A stretch of DNA of 64,000 bases from Streptomyces roseoverticillatus (GCF_000719265.1 NZ_JOFL01000017.1:149968-213967), one strand, 5' to 3'; shown: positions 32,218 to 42,169, counted from the first letter of the stretch. The notes: a model not told the origin generated them from the sequence alone. Program-made: numbers and translations.

Positions 32218-32259
32218 ATGCGCACCCGAATTCTCGTACTTGGACAGCGCGTCGGCTGA
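32218..32259 (+). CDS. ilvB leader peptide (MRTRILVLGQRVG)
   Basis: A 13-codon ORF with a clear GGAGGG eight bases upstream. It contains Ile-Leu-Val-Leu encoded by ATT CTC GTA CTT, of which ATT, GTA and CTT are rare in this genome. It is followed by alternative RNA stems and a U-tailed terminator before ilvB, so it is read as the sensing peptide of a branched-chain amino acid attenuator, as predicted for ilvB in other actinobacteria. Confidence 0.85.
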   Translation: MRTRILVLGQRVG

Positions 32260-32284
32260 AGCAGGCCCTCACCCAAGCCCTGCT
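32260..32284 (+). promoter_or_regulatory. Leader RNA stem directly after the ilvB leader peptide
   Basis: AGCAGG (32260-32265) pairs with CCTGCT (32279-32284), starting right at the leader stop codon. It is a candidate pause or antiterminator element. Confidence 0.5.
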
Positions 32285-32301
32285 GACCACACCGGCGCGC
32301 T

Positions 32302-32335
32302 CCCCTCGCTTGCCTCACGGCACGAGGGGTTTTTT
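32302..32335 (+). terminator. Attenuator terminator upstream of ilvB
   Basis: CCCCTCG pairs with CGAGGGG; the stem continues with TGCC/GGCA after a CT bulge and has a TCAC loop. It is followed by six T. Such a T-run is unusual in this genome and marks a regulated rho-independent terminator. Confidence 0.88.
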
Positions 32336-32390
32336 GTTGCACTAGAACGTGACAGACCCACCCAAACCGCCCTCCGCTCCACCGGACGAA

Positions 32391-32500
32391 CCCCGCCGAA
32401 CCCCGTCGAATCCCCGTCGAACCGTCGATCGAAGCAGATCGAAGCCGGACGGATCCCCGTCGAATCCCCGTCGAACCCTTCGCATCGCACCCCGTCGAAT
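32391..32500. repeat. Decamer repeats CCCCGTCGAA in the ilvB 5' leader
   Basis: Six copies of CCCCGTCGAA (one with a single change) start at 32391, 32401, 32412, 32455, 32466 and 32490, mostly followed by T or C. They lie between the attenuator and the ilvB ribosome-binding site. The rest of the 336-bp gap is accounted for by the attenuator. Confidence 0.8.
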
Positions 32501-32520
32501 CCTTCGAGAAGAGAATGTCG

Positions 32521-34389
32521 ATGACCGAGCAGGCCACCGGAGCCCACCATCCGCAGCCGCGGGCCCGTAGCGCGGCGCAGCAGCCCGCCACCGTCGAGCA
32601 CGTCACGGGCGCGCAGTCCCTCATCCGCTCGCTGGAGGAGGTCGGGGCCGAGATCGTGTTCGGGATCCCGGGCGGGGCGATCCTCCCCGCCTACGACCCG
32701 ATGATGGACTCCTCGAAGGTCCGCCACATCCTGGTCCGCCACGAGCAGGGCGCGGGCCACGCCGCGACCGGATACGCCCAGGCCACCGGCAAGGTCGGGG
32801 TCTGCATGGCCACCTCCGGGCCCGGCGCCACCAACCTCGTCACCCCGATCGCCGACGCCCACATGGACTCCGTCCCGCTGGTCGCCATCACCGGTCAGGT
32901 CGCCTCCAAGTCGATCGGCACGGACGCCTTCCAGGAGGCGGACATCTGCGGCATCACCATGCCGATCACCAAGCACAACTGGCTGGTCACCGACCCCGCC
33001 GAGATCCCCCGCACCATCGCCGAGGCCTTCCACGTCGCCTCCACCGGCCGCCCCGGCCCCGTCCTCGTGGACATCGCCAAGGACGCCCTGCAGGCGCAGA
33101 CCACCTTCAGCTGGCCGCCGCACACCGACCTGCCCGGCTACCGCCCGGTGACCAAGCCGCACTCCAAGCAGATCCGCGAGGCCGCCAAGCTGATCAGCCA
33201 GGCCGCCCGCCCCGTGCTCTACGTCGGCGGCGGCGTCCTCAAGGCCCGCGCCACCGCCGAGCTGAAGGTCCTCGCCGAGCTGACCGGCGCCCCCGTCACC
33301 ACCACCCTGATGGCCCTGGGCGCCTTCCCCGACAGCCACCCCCAGCACCTGGGCATGCCCGGCATGCACGGCTCCGTCGCCGCCGTCACCGCCCTGCAGA
33401 AGTCCGACCTGATCATCGCCCTCGGCGCCCGCTTCGACGACCGCGTCACCGGCAAGCTGGACTCCTTCGCCCCGTACGCCAAGGTCGTCCACGCCGACAT
33501 CGACCCCGCCGAGATCGGCAAGAACCGCGCCGCCGACGTGCCGATCGTCGGCGACGCCCGCGAGGTCATCGCCGACCTGATCGTCGCCCTCCAGGCCGAG
33601 CTCGCCGAGGGCCGCAGCGGCGAGGCCGCCCGCGAGCGCTACGCCGCCTGGTGGCGGGACCTCGACCGCTGGCGCGACACCTACCCGCTCGGCTTCGACC
33701 AGCCCGCCGACGGCAGCCTCGCGCCCCAGCAGGTCATCCAGCGCATCGGGCAGCTCGCACCGAAGGACACCATCTACGCCGCCGGCGTCGGCCAGCACCA
33801 GATGTGGGCCGCGCACTTCATCGGCTACGAGCAGCCCGCCACCTGGCTCAACTCCGGCGGCGCCGGGACGATGGGCTACGCGGTGCCCGCCGCGATGGGC
33901 GCCAAGGCCGGCCGGCCAGACCGCACCGTCTGGGCCATCGACGGCGACGGCTGCTTCCAGATGACCAATCAGGAACTGGTCACCTGCGCCCTGAACAACA
34001 TCCCCGTCAAGATCGCCATCATCAACAACGGTGCCCTGGGCATGGTCCGCCAGTGGCAGACCCTGTTCTACAACCAGCGCTACTCCAACACCGTGCTCCA
34101 CTCGGGCCCGGAGTCAGACGGCACCGAGGCCTGCGCCGGCACCCGCGTCCCGGACTTCGTCAAGCTCTCCGAGGCCATGGGCTGCGTCGGCCTGCGCTGC
34201 GAGCGCCCGGAGGACCTGGACGCCGTCATCCAGCAGGCCAACGCCATCAACGACCGGCCGGTCGTGGTCGACTTCATCGTCCACCAGGACGCCATGGTCT
34301 GGCCGATGGTCGCCGCCGGCACCTCCAACGACGAGATCCTCGCCGCGCGCGGAGTCCGCCCGGACTTCGGCGACAGCGAGGACGACTGA
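32521..34389 (+). CDS. ilvB: Acetolactate synthase large subunit
   Basis: A 622-residue ThDP- and FAD-dependent enzyme for the first shared step of Val/Leu/Ile synthesis, condensing pyruvate to acetolactate or acetohydroxybutyrate. Visible: catalytic Glu in [14 protein letters not shown], the FAD region, ThDP-binding GDG...NN from [10 protein letters not shown] to [11 protein letters not shown], and QWQTLFY near the C-terminus. ATG 32521 is preferred over ATG 32515 because GAGAAGAG lies at a workable distance. It is controlled by the upstream attenuator. ilvN follows 27 bp on. Confidence 0.96.
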   Translation: MTEQATGAHHPQPRARSAAQQPATVEHVTGAQSLIRSLEEVGAEIVFGIPGGAILPAYDPMMDSSKVRHILVRHEQGAGHAATGYAQATGKVGVCMATSGPGATNLVTPIADAHMDSVPLVAITGQVASKSIGTDAFQEADICGITMPITKHNWLVTDPAEIPRTIAEAFHVASTGRPGPVLVDIAKDALQAQTTFSWPPHTDLPGYRPVTKPHSKQIREAAKLISQAARPVLYVGGGVLKARATAELKVLAELTGAPVTTTLMALGAFPDSHPQHLGMPGMHGSVAAVTALQKSDLIIALGARFDDRVTGKLDSFAPYAKVVHADIDPAEIGKNRAADVPIVGDAREVIADLIVALQAELAEGRSGEAARERYAAWWRDLDRWRDTYPLGFDQPADGSLAPQQVIQRIGQLAPKDTIYAAGVGQHQMWAAHFIGYEQPATWLNSGGAGTMGYAVPAAMGAKAGRPDRTVWAIDGDGCFQMTNQELVTCALNNIPVKIAIINNGALGMVRQWQTLFYNQRYSNTVLHSGPESDGTEACAGTRVPDFVKLSEAMGCVGLRCERPEDLDAVIQQANAINDRPVVVDFIVHQDAMVWPMVAAGTSNDEILAARGVRPDFGDSEDD

Positions 34390-34416
34390 GGGACCGAGAG
34401 AAGAGAGAACGAGCAG

Positions 34417-34941
34417 ATGACCAAGCACACCCTCTCCGTCCTGGTGGAGAACACCCCCGGCATCCTCACCCGGATCGCCGCCCTGTTCGCCCGCCGCGGC
34501 TTCAACATCGACTCCCTCGCCGTCGGCGTCACCGAACACCCGGACATCTCCCGCATCACCATCGTCGTCAACGTCGAGTCGCTGCCGCTGGAGCAGGTCA
34601 CCAAGCAGCTCAACAAGCTCGTCAACGTGCTGAAGATCGTCGAGCTGGAGGACAGCCAGGCGATCCACCGCGAGCTCGTCCTGGTGAAGGTCCGCGCCGA
34701 CAACGAGACCCGCTCCCAGATCGTCGAGATCGTCCAGCTGTTCCGCGCCAAGACCGTCGACGTCTCCCCGGAGGCCGTCACCATCGAGGCCACCGGCGGC
34801 AGCGACAAGCTCGGTGCCATGCTCAAGATGCTGGAGCCGTTCGGCATCAAGGAGCTGGTGCAGTCCGGGACGATCGCCATAGGGCGCGGCGCCCGGTCCA
34901 TCACGGACCGCAGCCTGCGCGCGCTCGACCGCTCGGCCTGA
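34417..34941 (+). CDS. ilvN: Acetolactate synthase small (regulatory) subunit
   Basis: A 174-residue regulatory subunit giving feedback control by valine. The N-terminal ACT domain starts with HTLSVLVENTPGILTRIAAL and includes RGFNIDSLAVG; a second ALS_ss_C domain follows (about 85-160). It is preceded by AGAAGAGAGAACGAGCAG as ribosome-binding region and forms an operon with ilvB. Confidence 0.96.
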   Translation: MTKHTLSVLVENTPGILTRIAALFARRGFNIDSLAVGVTEHPDISRITIVVNVESLPLEQVTKQLNKLVNVLKIVELEDSQAIHRELVLVKVRADNETRSQIVEIVQLFRAKTVDVSPEAVTIEATGGSDKLGAMLKMLEPFGIKELVQSGTIAIGRGARSITDRSLRALDRSA

Positions 34942-35076
34942 CCGGCCGCCGCTCCGGCCCCATCGGCCGGATCCGGCCGGAATCAGTTCATCCGTATACC
35001 GAGACCTGAAATCTTTCCCCCGCCCACCCGTCATACGGTGGGACGCACCACCGGACAACCGGAAACAAGGAGATAA

Positions 35077-36084
<1,008 letters not shown>

Positions 36085-36104
36085 ACGACTCCTTGCCGCC
36101 TTCC

Positions 36105-36136
36105 GCCGGGCGGGCCGGATGACCGGCCCGCCCGGC
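36105..36136 (+). terminator. Terminator after ilvC
   Basis: GCCGGGCGGGCCGG and CCGGCCCGCCCGGC form a perfect 14-bp stem with loop ATGA, 20 bp after the ilvC stop. Confidence 0.8.
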
Positions 36137-36323
36137 GCGGGCGTCCGCCCCGTCCGGTGATTGCGGGCGAAGCTCGCGCGAGCCCGCGACGAGCGCCGAT
36201 ACACTGCACACCAACAAGCGCGTACCAGGCTCACAGCGTCGTGCGTCTTCCACGCGGCTGCCTGCCCCCTTCACCGCCTTCGGCCGTCGGGACGGCCGTC
36301 CGCCAAGGACCAGTGAGGAACCC

Positions 36324-37928
36324 GTGAGCACTGCTTCGCCCCGCAAACCCGTCGTCCTGATCGCCGAGGAGCTCTCCCCGGCCACCGTCGACGCCCTCGG
36401 CCCCGACTTCGAGATCCGCCACTGCAACGGCGCCGACCGCGCGGAGCTCCTGCCCGCCGTCGCCGACGTCGACGCCATCCTGGTCCGCAGCGCCACCAAG
36501 ATCGACGCCGAGGCCATCGCCGCCGCCGGGAAGCTGCGCGTCGTCGCCCGCGCCGGCGTCGGCCTGGACAACGTCGACGTCTCCGCCGCCACCAAGGCCG
36601 GCGTGATGGTCGTCAACGCCCCGACCTCCAACATCGTCACCGCCGCCGAGCTCGCCTGCGGCCTGCTCATCGCCACCGCGCGTAACATCCCGCAGGCCAA
36701 CTCCGCCCTGAAGAACGGCGAGTGGAAGCGCTCCAAGTACACCGGTGTCGAGCTCTCCGAGAAGACCCTCGGCGTCGTCGGCCTCGGCCGGATCGGCGTG
36801 CTCGTCGCCCAGCGGATGTCCGCCTTCGGGATGAAGGTCGTCGCCTACGACCCGTACGTCCAGCCCGCGCGCGCCGCCCAGATGGGCGTCAAGCTCCTGA
36901 CGCTCGACGAGCTCCTGGAGGTCGCGGACTTCATCACCGTGCACCTGCCCAAGACGCCCGAGACGCTCGGCCTCATCGGCGACGAGGCCCTCCACAAGGT
37001 CAAGCCCAGCGTGCGCATCGTCAACGCCGCGCGCGGCGGCATCGTGGACGAGACGGCGCTGGCCTCCGCGCTCAAGGAGGGGCGTGTCGCGGCCGCCGGT
37101 CTGGACGTGTACGCGTCCGAGCCCTGCACCGACTCGCCGCTCTTCGAGTTCGACAACGTCGTGGCCACCCCGCATCTGGGCGCCTCCACGGGCGAGGCCC
37201 AGGAGAAGGCCGGCATCGCCGTCGCCCGCTCCGTACGGCTCGCCCTCGCCGGCGAGCTCGTGCCCGACGCGGTCAACGTCCAGGGCGGCGTCATCGCCGA
37301 GGACGTCAAGCCGGCCCTGCCGCTGGCCGAGAAGCTCGGCCGGATCTTCACGGCCCTGGCCGGCGAGGTCGCCGTCCGGCTCGACGTCGAGGTCTACGGC
37401 GAGCTCACCCAGTACGACGTCAAGGTCCTGGAGCTGTCCGCCCTCAAGGGCGTCTTCGAGGACGTCGTCGACGAGACGGTCTCCTACGTCAACGCCCCGC
37501 TGTTCGCGCAGGAGCGCGGCGTCGAGGTGCGGCTGACCACGAGCTCCGAGTCGACCGAGCACCGCAACGTGGTCACCGTGCGCGGCACGCTCGCCGGGGG
37601 CGACGAGGTCTCCATCTCGGGCACGCTGGCCGGCCCGAAGAACCAGCAGAAGATCGTCGCGGTCGGCGACCACGACGTGGACCTCGCGCTCGCCGACCAC
37701 ATGGCGTTCTTCCGCTACGCCGACCGCCCCGGCGTCGTCGGCACCCTGGGCCGCATCCTCGGCGAGGCCGGCATCAACATCGCCGGCATGCAGGTCTCCC
37801 GCGCCACGGAGGGCGGCGAGGCGCTCGTCGCCCTCACGGTCGACGAATCGGTCACCCCGCCCGTGCTGGCGGAGATCGCCGAGGAGATCGGCGCGACGTC
37901 GGCGCGCGCGGTGAACCTGACGGACTGA
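36324..37928 (+). CDS. serA: D-3-phosphoglycerate dehydrogenase (long form)
   Basis: A 534-residue first enzyme of serine synthesis. It has the NAD motif VGLGRIGVLVAQRM, catalytic Arg in VNAARGGIVDE, Glu in ASEP, His in TPHLGAST, then the intervening domain of type-1 PGDH (about 315-450) and a C-terminal ACT domain for serine feedback (about 455-534, FRYADRPGVVGTLGRIL). GTG 36324 has GAGGAACCC upstream. It is separately terminated from ilvC, so it is its own unit. The 180-bp leader between terminator and start shows no clear element. Confidence 0.96.
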   Translation: MSTASPRKPVVLIAEELSPATVDALGPDFEIRHCNGADRAELLPAVADVDAILVRSATKIDAEAIAAAGKLRVVARAGVGLDNVDVSAATKAGVMVVNAPTSNIVTAAELACGLLIATARNIPQANSALKNGEWKRSKYTGVELSEKTLGVVGLGRIGVLVAQRMSAFGMKVVAYDPYVQPARAAQMGVKLLTLDELLEVADFITVHLPKTPETLGLIGDEALHKVKPSVRIVNAARGGIVDETALASALKEGRVAAAGLDVYASEPCTDSPLFEFDNVVATPHLGASTGEAQEKAGIAVARSVRLALAGELVPDAVNVQGGVIAEDVKPALPLAEKLGRIFTALAGEVAVRLDVEVYGELTQYDVKVLELSALKGVFEDVVDETVSYVNAPLFAQERGVEVRLTTSSESTEHRNVVTVRGTLAGGDEVSISGTLAGPKNQQKIVAVGDHDVDLALADHMAFFRYADRPGVVGTLGRILGEAGINIAGMQVSRATEGGEALVALTVDESVTPPVLAEIAEEIGATSARAVNLTD

Positions 37929-37967
37929 CGCCTTCGCACACCGGCCGGTGCCGGTGCGGAAGCGGAC

Positions 37968-38003
37968 GAGGCCCGGCTGCCCCTGCGGGGGTGGCCGGGT
38001 CTC
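37968..38003 (+). terminator. Terminator after serA
   Basis: GAGGCCCGGCTGCCCC pairs with GGGGGTGGCCGGGTCTC with G-T wobbles; it begins 40 bp past the stop. Confidence 0.65.
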
Positions 38004-38004
38004 G

Positions 38005-38096
38005 TGCGGTGGGGCCTCGTGCGGGCCGGGCCCCGTGCGGGGCCTCATGCGGGCCTCATGCGGGGCCTCATGGGGCTCCCATATGGGGCCTCATGC
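38005..38096. repeat. Short tandem repeats GGGGCCTCATGCGG upstream of the GntR/TetR gene
   Basis: About six irregular copies of GGGGCCTC(A/G)TGCGG or shortened forms occur between the serA terminator and the regulator promoter. They look like slippage-generated repeats; a binding role is possible but unproven. Confidence 0.65.
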
Positions 38097-38122
38097 GCTT
38101 CCGCCGTGCCCCGTTGCTCTCC

Positions 38123-38128
38123 TAACCT
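38123..38128 (+). promoter_or_regulatory. -10-like box TAACCT for a leaderless regulator transcript
   Basis: TAACCT ends seven bases before ATG 38136; no Shine-Dalgarno is present. Confidence 0.4.
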
Positions 38129-38135
38129 TCCGGCT

Positions 38136-38942
38136 ATGGGTGTACTGGAACAGCCCGCCGCTCCGGCGCCCGCCCCGTACCTCCGGATCGCCGCCGAACT
38201 CCGCGCCCGCATCGTCTCCGGCGAGATCCGTGCGGGCGAGAAGGTCCCCTCCGTCCGGCAGATCGCACAGGAGTGGGGCGTCGCGACGGCCACGGCCGGC
38301 AAGGTCCTGTCGGTGCTCCGCGCGGAGGGCCTCGTGCGGGCCGTGCCGGGTGTCGGCACCGTCGTCGGGGTCGCCACGGGGCCGCCGCGGGGTCGCCCGA
38401 ACGGCGTGCTGCGTACGCTCACCCGCGACCACATCGTGCGGACCGCCGTCGCGCTGGCGGACGTCCACGGGGCGGCGGCGCTGTCCATGCGCGCCCTCGC
38501 CGCCGAACTCGGCGTCCCTCCAATGGCGTTGTACCGGTACGTGCCGGGCAAGGGTGATCTCGTCGCCCTGATGGCGGACGCCGCCTTCGCCGAGTGCGGC
38601 CTCTCCGGCCGTGCCCCGGCCGGCTGGCGCGGCCGCCTGGAGGCGGCGGCCCGGCACCAGTGGGCCCTCTACCGGCGCCACCCCTGGCTGCCCGGGGCCG
38701 GGCTTCCCGCGGCCGCCGCCGGCCTCATGGAATGGGCCATGGCCCCGGCGCTCCGCCGCGGCCTGGAGCCCGCCGCAGTGGCCCGCACCGCGGCGGCGGT
38801 CACCGGCTACGTGCGCGGCATGGCCGTCGGCCTGGCGGACGGGCCCGATGCCACCGGCCTCGACGCGGCCTTCGACTTCGGCCTGGCCCGCTTCCTGGAC
38901 GGCCTGGCCGTGTACGTCGATCAGCCGACCTGCGGCGCGTAG
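38136..38942 (+). CDS. GntR-type winged helix fused to a TetR-type regulator
   Basis: A 268-residue protein with two DNA-binding modules. Residues 15-85 are a GntR winged helix (LRIAAELRARIVSGEIRAGE, PSVRQIAQEWGVATATAGKV). Residues 95-140 are a TetR HTH (IVRTAVALADVHG, SMRALAAELGVPPMALYRYV), followed by a TetR class C-terminal ligand domain (TetR_C_1-like). Such double-headed regulators occur in Streptomyces. The target is unknown; the nearby convergent MFS pump is one possibility, though that pump also has its own divergent TetR. Probably leaderless. Confidence 0.85.
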   Translation: MGVLEQPAAPAPAPYLRIAAELRARIVSGEIRAGEKVPSVRQIAQEWGVATATAGKVLSVLRAEGLVRAVPGVGTVVGVATGPPRGRPNGVLRTLTRDHIVRTAVALADVHGAAALSMRALAAELGVPPMALYRYVPGKGDLVALMADAAFAECGLSGRAPAGWRGRLEAAARHQWALYRRHPWLPGAGLPAAAAGLMEWAMAPALRRGLEPAAVARTAAAVTGYVRGMAVGLADGPDATGLDAAFDFGLARFLDGLAVYVDQPTCGA

Positions 38943-38951
38943 GGGCGTTCC

Positions 38952-39049
38952 GCACCCTGCCCGGTGTCCCTGCCGCCGCGACGGTGAGTCTCCGCAACGG
39001 CGTTGACCGGCGGTGCCAGGCCTTCCTGAGGCCGTTCGGCACCGCCGGT
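38952..39049. repeat. Hairpin-type intergenic repeat, copy E, acting as bidirectional terminator
   Basis: It contains the CCGCCGCGACGG module of the repeat family and a perfect 12-bp inverted repeat ACCGGCGGTGCC / GGCACCGCCGGT (39006-39017, 39038-39049). The gap separates convergent genes; the remaining bases up to 39189 are GC-rich with no gene. Confidence 0.65.
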
Positions 39050-39189
39050 TCCCGCCGTTCCGGCTGCTCGCCGCCGCGGAGGGGCTGCCGGTTCCTGCGT
39101 AGCCCGCGGTTCCTGCCCGGCCCGGGGCGGGCCCCGCGGGCTGCATCACCGCGCGCTGCCGGCGGGCGCGCCGGCCCGGCACCGTGCGG

Positions 39190-40713
39190 TCACGCCCGCC
39201 GCAGCGCCGTCACCGTGATCACCGCGGACACCAGCAGCGCGACCGCTCCGCCGACAGCGGCGATGTTCATGCCGTGCGTGAAGGCCTCACGGGAAGCGGT
39301 GAGGACGGCCTCGCCCACCCGCCCCGGCAACTGCCCCGCGACCGCCGCCGCACCGCCGAGCGTCTCGCGGGCCGTGTCCAGCGCCCCGTGCGGCAGGCCG
39401 GCGGGGAGCTCGCCCGTCATGTCGCGGCGGTAGACGGCGACGCCCACGCTGCCGAACAGCGCCATGCCCAGCGCGCCGCCGAGCTCCTGGCCGGTCTCCA
39501 GCACGGAGGCCGCGCTGCCGGCCTTCTCGGGCGAGGTGGCTCCGAGCGCCATGTCGGAGACCAGGGCCATCACCGCGACGATGCCGCAGGCGATGACCGC
39601 CGACCCGGTCAGCGTCAGGGCCAGGGAGTGCGTGCCGGCGAAGGTGAGCAGTCCGTAGCCGGCGGCCGCGACGATGAAACCGGCGGCCATGACGTGGGCC
39701 TTGGGGAACTTCTGCCCGGCCACGGCGGCGAGCGGTGCGACGCAGCCGACCGCGACCGAGGGGATCGCGCCCCACAGCGCCGCCTCCAGCGGGCCCTTGC
39801 CGAGCACGGACTGCAGGTACTGCGTGCTGAAGTAGGCGGAGCCCATCATGCCGAACGTAGCGAGGGTGTTGATGCCGACGCCCACCCCGAACACGCGGTG
39901 CCGGAACAGCTCACGGCTGATCATCGCGTCGCCGCGGTTGCGCTGGCGCCGGACGAACGCGGCGCCGAGGAGCAGGCCCGCGGCCACGCACGCGGCGGGG
40001 ACGAGCGAGAACCCGCCGGCCGCGATCTCCTTGATCCCGTAGATGACCGGGACGACGGAACCCATGGACAGCGGCACGCTCAGGAAGTCGAAGCGGCCCG
40101 GGGCGGGGTCCTTGAACTCCGGGACGAGCAGCGGCGCCAGCACCAGCAGCAGCACCATCGCGGGCACGTTGACGAGGAACGCCGAGCCCCACCAGAAGTG
40201 GTCCAGCAGCAGCCCGCCGAGGACCGAGCCGAGCGCGATGCCGCCCGCCATCGCCCCGGACCAGATGCCGACGGCCTTGCTGCGCTGCTGCTCGTCGTGG
40301 AACAGGTTGCGCACCAGCGCCATGGTCGAGGGCATCAGGGTGGCCCCGCCCAGGCCCAGCACGGCGCGCGCGGCTATCAGCATCTCCGCGCTCTGCGCGT
40401 ACGCGGCGGCGACCGACGCGGCGCCGAAGGCGAGCGCCCCGGCCAGCAGCAGCTTGCGGCGGCCGATCCGGTCGCCCAGCGACCCCATCGTGATCAGCAG
40501 TCCGGCGAGGGCGAAGGCGTAGCTGTCGAAGATCCACAGCTGCTGGGTGCCGGTCGGCTCCAGGTCCCGGCTGATGGCCGGCATGGCGAAGAAGAGGACG
40601 GAGACGTCCATCGAGACCAGGAGGAGAGGCAGCAGGAGGACGGCGAAGGCTGTCCATTCCTTGCGTCCTGCGAGGTTGCGCTGGGTGGGCGGGGTCGCCG
40701 GAGGAGTCGTCAT
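39190..40713 (-). CDS. MFS multidrug efflux transporter (DHA2, 14 TM, QacA/SmvA-like)
   Basis: A 507-residue pump predicted to span the membrane 14 times. It has motif A between TM2 and TM3 (GSLGDRIGRRKLLL), the DHA2 N-terminal motif LVSMDVSVLFFAMPAI with the TM1 Asp typical of QacA-like cation exporters, and motif C GIALGSVLGGLLLD. It should export lipophilic or cationic drugs by proton antiport. It is divergent from a TetR gene at 40849, with a repeat-rich 135-bp shared control region. Confidence 0.92.
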   Translation of the reverse strand: MTTPPATPPTQRNLAGRKEWTAFAVLLLPLLLVSMDVSVLFFAMPAISRDLEPTGTQQLWIFDSYAFALAGLLITMGSLGDRIGRRKLLLAGALAFGAASVAAAYAQSAEMLIAARAVLGLGGATLMPSTMALVRNLFHDEQQRSKAVGIWSGAMAGGIALGSVLGGLLLDHFWWGSAFLVNVPAMVLLLVLAPLLVPEFKDPAPGRFDFLSVPLSMGSVVPVIYGIKEIAAGGFSLVPAACVAAGLLLGAAFVRRQRNRGDAMISRELFRHRVFGVGVGINTLATFGMMGSAYFSTQYLQSVLGKGPLEAALWGAIPSVAVGCVAPLAAVAGQKFPKAHVMAAGFIVAAAGYGLLTFAGTHSLALTLTGSAVIACGIVAVMALVSDMALGATSPEKAGSAASVLETGQELGGALGMALFGSVGVAVYRRDMTGELPAGLPHGALDTARETLGGAAAVAGQLPGRVGEAVLTASREAFTHGMNIAAVGGAVALLVSAVITVTALRRA

Positions 40714-40720
40714 GGGCAGG

Positions 40721-40830
40721 ACTATACGTACGTCTTAAACGCTTGTCTATGACGGATGTATAGAACGAGCGTGTAGGGCGTTTATGTCGGACGTATGTAT
40801 GAGACGTTCGTCTAGGACGTACGTATGGTT
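40721..40830. promoter_or_regulatory. Divergent control region with mirrored operator-like repeats
   Basis: Both ends carry inverted copies of one AT-rich motif: CTATACGTACGTCTTAAACG near the MFS start and, as its reverse complement, CATACGTACGTCCTAGACG near the TetR start. Inside are near-palindromes AGACG-TT-CGTCT (about 40803-40814) and relatives near 40735-40749 and 40760-40775. The arrangement fits operators for the divergent TetR protein. Confidence 0.55.
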
Positions 40831-40836
40831 GCGGGC

Positions 40837-40842
40837 TACGCT
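40837..40842 (+). promoter_or_regulatory. -10-like box TACGCT for a leaderless TetR transcript
   Basis: TACGCT ends six bases before ATG 40849; TAGGAC 18 bp upstream may be the -35, lying over the operator-like repeats. Confidence 0.45.
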
Positions 40843-40848
40843 GCCGTC

Positions 40849-41454
40849 ATGGGACATCGCGAAGATCTGCTCGAAGGCGCCAAGCGCTGCCTGCTCGACA
40901 AGGGCTGGACGCGCACCACGGCGCGCGACATCGTGGCCGCCTCGGGGGCCAACCTCGCCTCCATCGGCTACCACTACGGTTCGAAGGAGGCGCTGATGAT
41001 GGAGGCGTTCATCCAGCTGACCGTGGAGTGGGCCGACGGGGCGGCGCCCGTCATCGCCTCCGCCGTGGATCCGGACGCTCCGCGCGAGGACCGCCTCGCC
41101 GCCACCCTGGACCGGGTGACCGCGGGCTTCGCGAACGACCGCGCGTTCTGGTCGGCGCAGCTGGAGATCATCGGTCAGCTGGTGAAGAACCCCGAGCTCA
41201 GGGAGAAGTTCGCCGCGGTCCAGCCCGGCGGGCGCGAGGGCATGGTGGCGCTCTTCGAGGGCGTTGACGACAGCGAGGTCGGCCCTGAGGCGACCCGTAC
41301 GGTGGGTGCCTTCTACCACGCCCTGTTCATAGGGCTGTTGACGCAGTGGCTCATCGACCCCGCGGGGGCGCCCACCGGCAAGGAGATCGTCGAGGGCGCC
41401 CGGCGGGCGCTCTCGGGCGCGGTGCTGAACGCCCCGGAGGGGCCGGGCCGCTGA
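40849..41454 (+). CDS. TetR/AcrR family regulator, likely repressor of the divergent MFS pump
   Basis: A 201-residue TetR protein. The N-terminal HTH reads TTARDIVAASGANLASIGYHYGS (about residues 22-44), with the recognition-helix ending YHYGSKEAL. The C-terminal all-alpha ligand domain is unspecific. ATG 40849 is preferred over ATG 40825 because of the leaderless -10 arrangement. It is divergent from the MFS transporter with operator-like repeats between, the standard drug-sensing layout. Confidence 0.88.
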   Translation: MGHREDLLEGAKRCLLDKGWTRTTARDIVAASGANLASIGYHYGSKEALMMEAFIQLTVEWADGAAPVIASAVDPDAPREDRLAATLDRVTAGFANDRAFWSAQLEIIGQLVKNPELREKFAAVQPGGREGMVALFEGVDDSEVGPEATRTVGAFYHALFIGLLTQWLIDPAGAPTGKEIVEGARRALSGAVLNAPEGPGR

Positions 41455-41488
41455 CGGAGCGTGCCGCTGGGCCCGCCCCGCGCCGGGC

Positions 41489-42106
41489 TCAGCGGTAGGA
41501 GCCGATCAGGCGTGCCAGATGGCGCCCCGCGATCAGCAGGGGCTCCTCGTCCCGGGCGACCTGGGCTGTGAGCTCGGCGCCCTCCAGCGTGTTGATCACT
41601 GTGTGCGCGAGCTCCCGGGCGTCCTGCGCGCTGAAGCCGCAGGCGAGCAGCTTGTCGCGCACGAGGCCCCGCCAGCGCTCGAACGCCTCTGCCGCCGCCC
41701 GCTGGATGTCGGGGGCGTGGGTGGCGGTCCCCAGGGACGTGGCCGTGACGGGACAGCCGTCCAGCCAGTCGGATGCGCGGAGTCCGGCGGCCACGTCCTG
41801 CGCGACGGCGAGCACCGCCTCGGCCGGGTCCGGCCGGCCCTCCAGCGCCCTGTGCAGCATCTCGGCGAACTCCCGGTCGCCGTGCCGGATCGCCTCGGCG
41901 GCCAGCTCCTGCTTGCCGCCCGGGAAGAAGTGGTAGACCGACCCGAGCGTCGCCTCCGCCTCCTTGGAGATCTGCTTGATCCCCGTTCCCTCATAGCCCT
42001 GACGCTGCATCAGCCGCGCGGTCGCGCGGACGATCCGCTCGCGCGTGCCGAGGCCGCTGCCCGGGCCCGCGGCCGGTCCGTCGTGCTGCTCCGAGGTGGT
42101 CTTCAC
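41489..42106 (-). CDS. TetR family regulator, likely repressor of the divergent imine reductase-like gene
   Basis: A 205-residue TetR protein with HTH GIKQISKEAEATLGSVYHFF (about 42-61) and a C-terminal domain of the TetR_C_16/YxaF-LmrA type (SDWLDGCPVTATSLGTA). The start is GTG 42106; a TATATT box nine bases before it suggests a very short leader. It faces the oxidoreductase gene at 42201, and two exact copies of a 16-bp near-palindrome lie between the starts, strongly suggesting control of both genes by this protein. Confidence 0.88.
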   Translation of the reverse strand: MKTTSEQHDGPAAGPGSGLGTRERIVRATARLMQRQGYEGTGIKQISKEAEATLGSVYHFFPGGKQELAAEAIRHGDREFAEMLHRALEGRPDPAEAVLAVAQDVAAGLRASDWLDGCPVTATSLGTATHAPDIQRAAAEAFERWRGLVRDKLLACGFSAQDARELAHTVINTLEGAELTAQVARDEEPLLIAGRHLARLIGSYR

Positions 42107-42123
42107 CTTCCCGAGAATATAGG

Positions 42124-42139
42124 TAGAGCGTTCGTTCTA
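42124..42139. promoter_or_regulatory. TetR operator candidate, copy 1 (TAGAGCGTTCGTTCTA)
   Basis: A near-perfect 16-bp palindrome next to the TetR start codon. The same sequence recurs exactly at 42170-42185. Confidence 0.75.
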
Positions 42140-42169
42140 GAGGCGTGCTACGTTGTTGCCATCGCTAGA

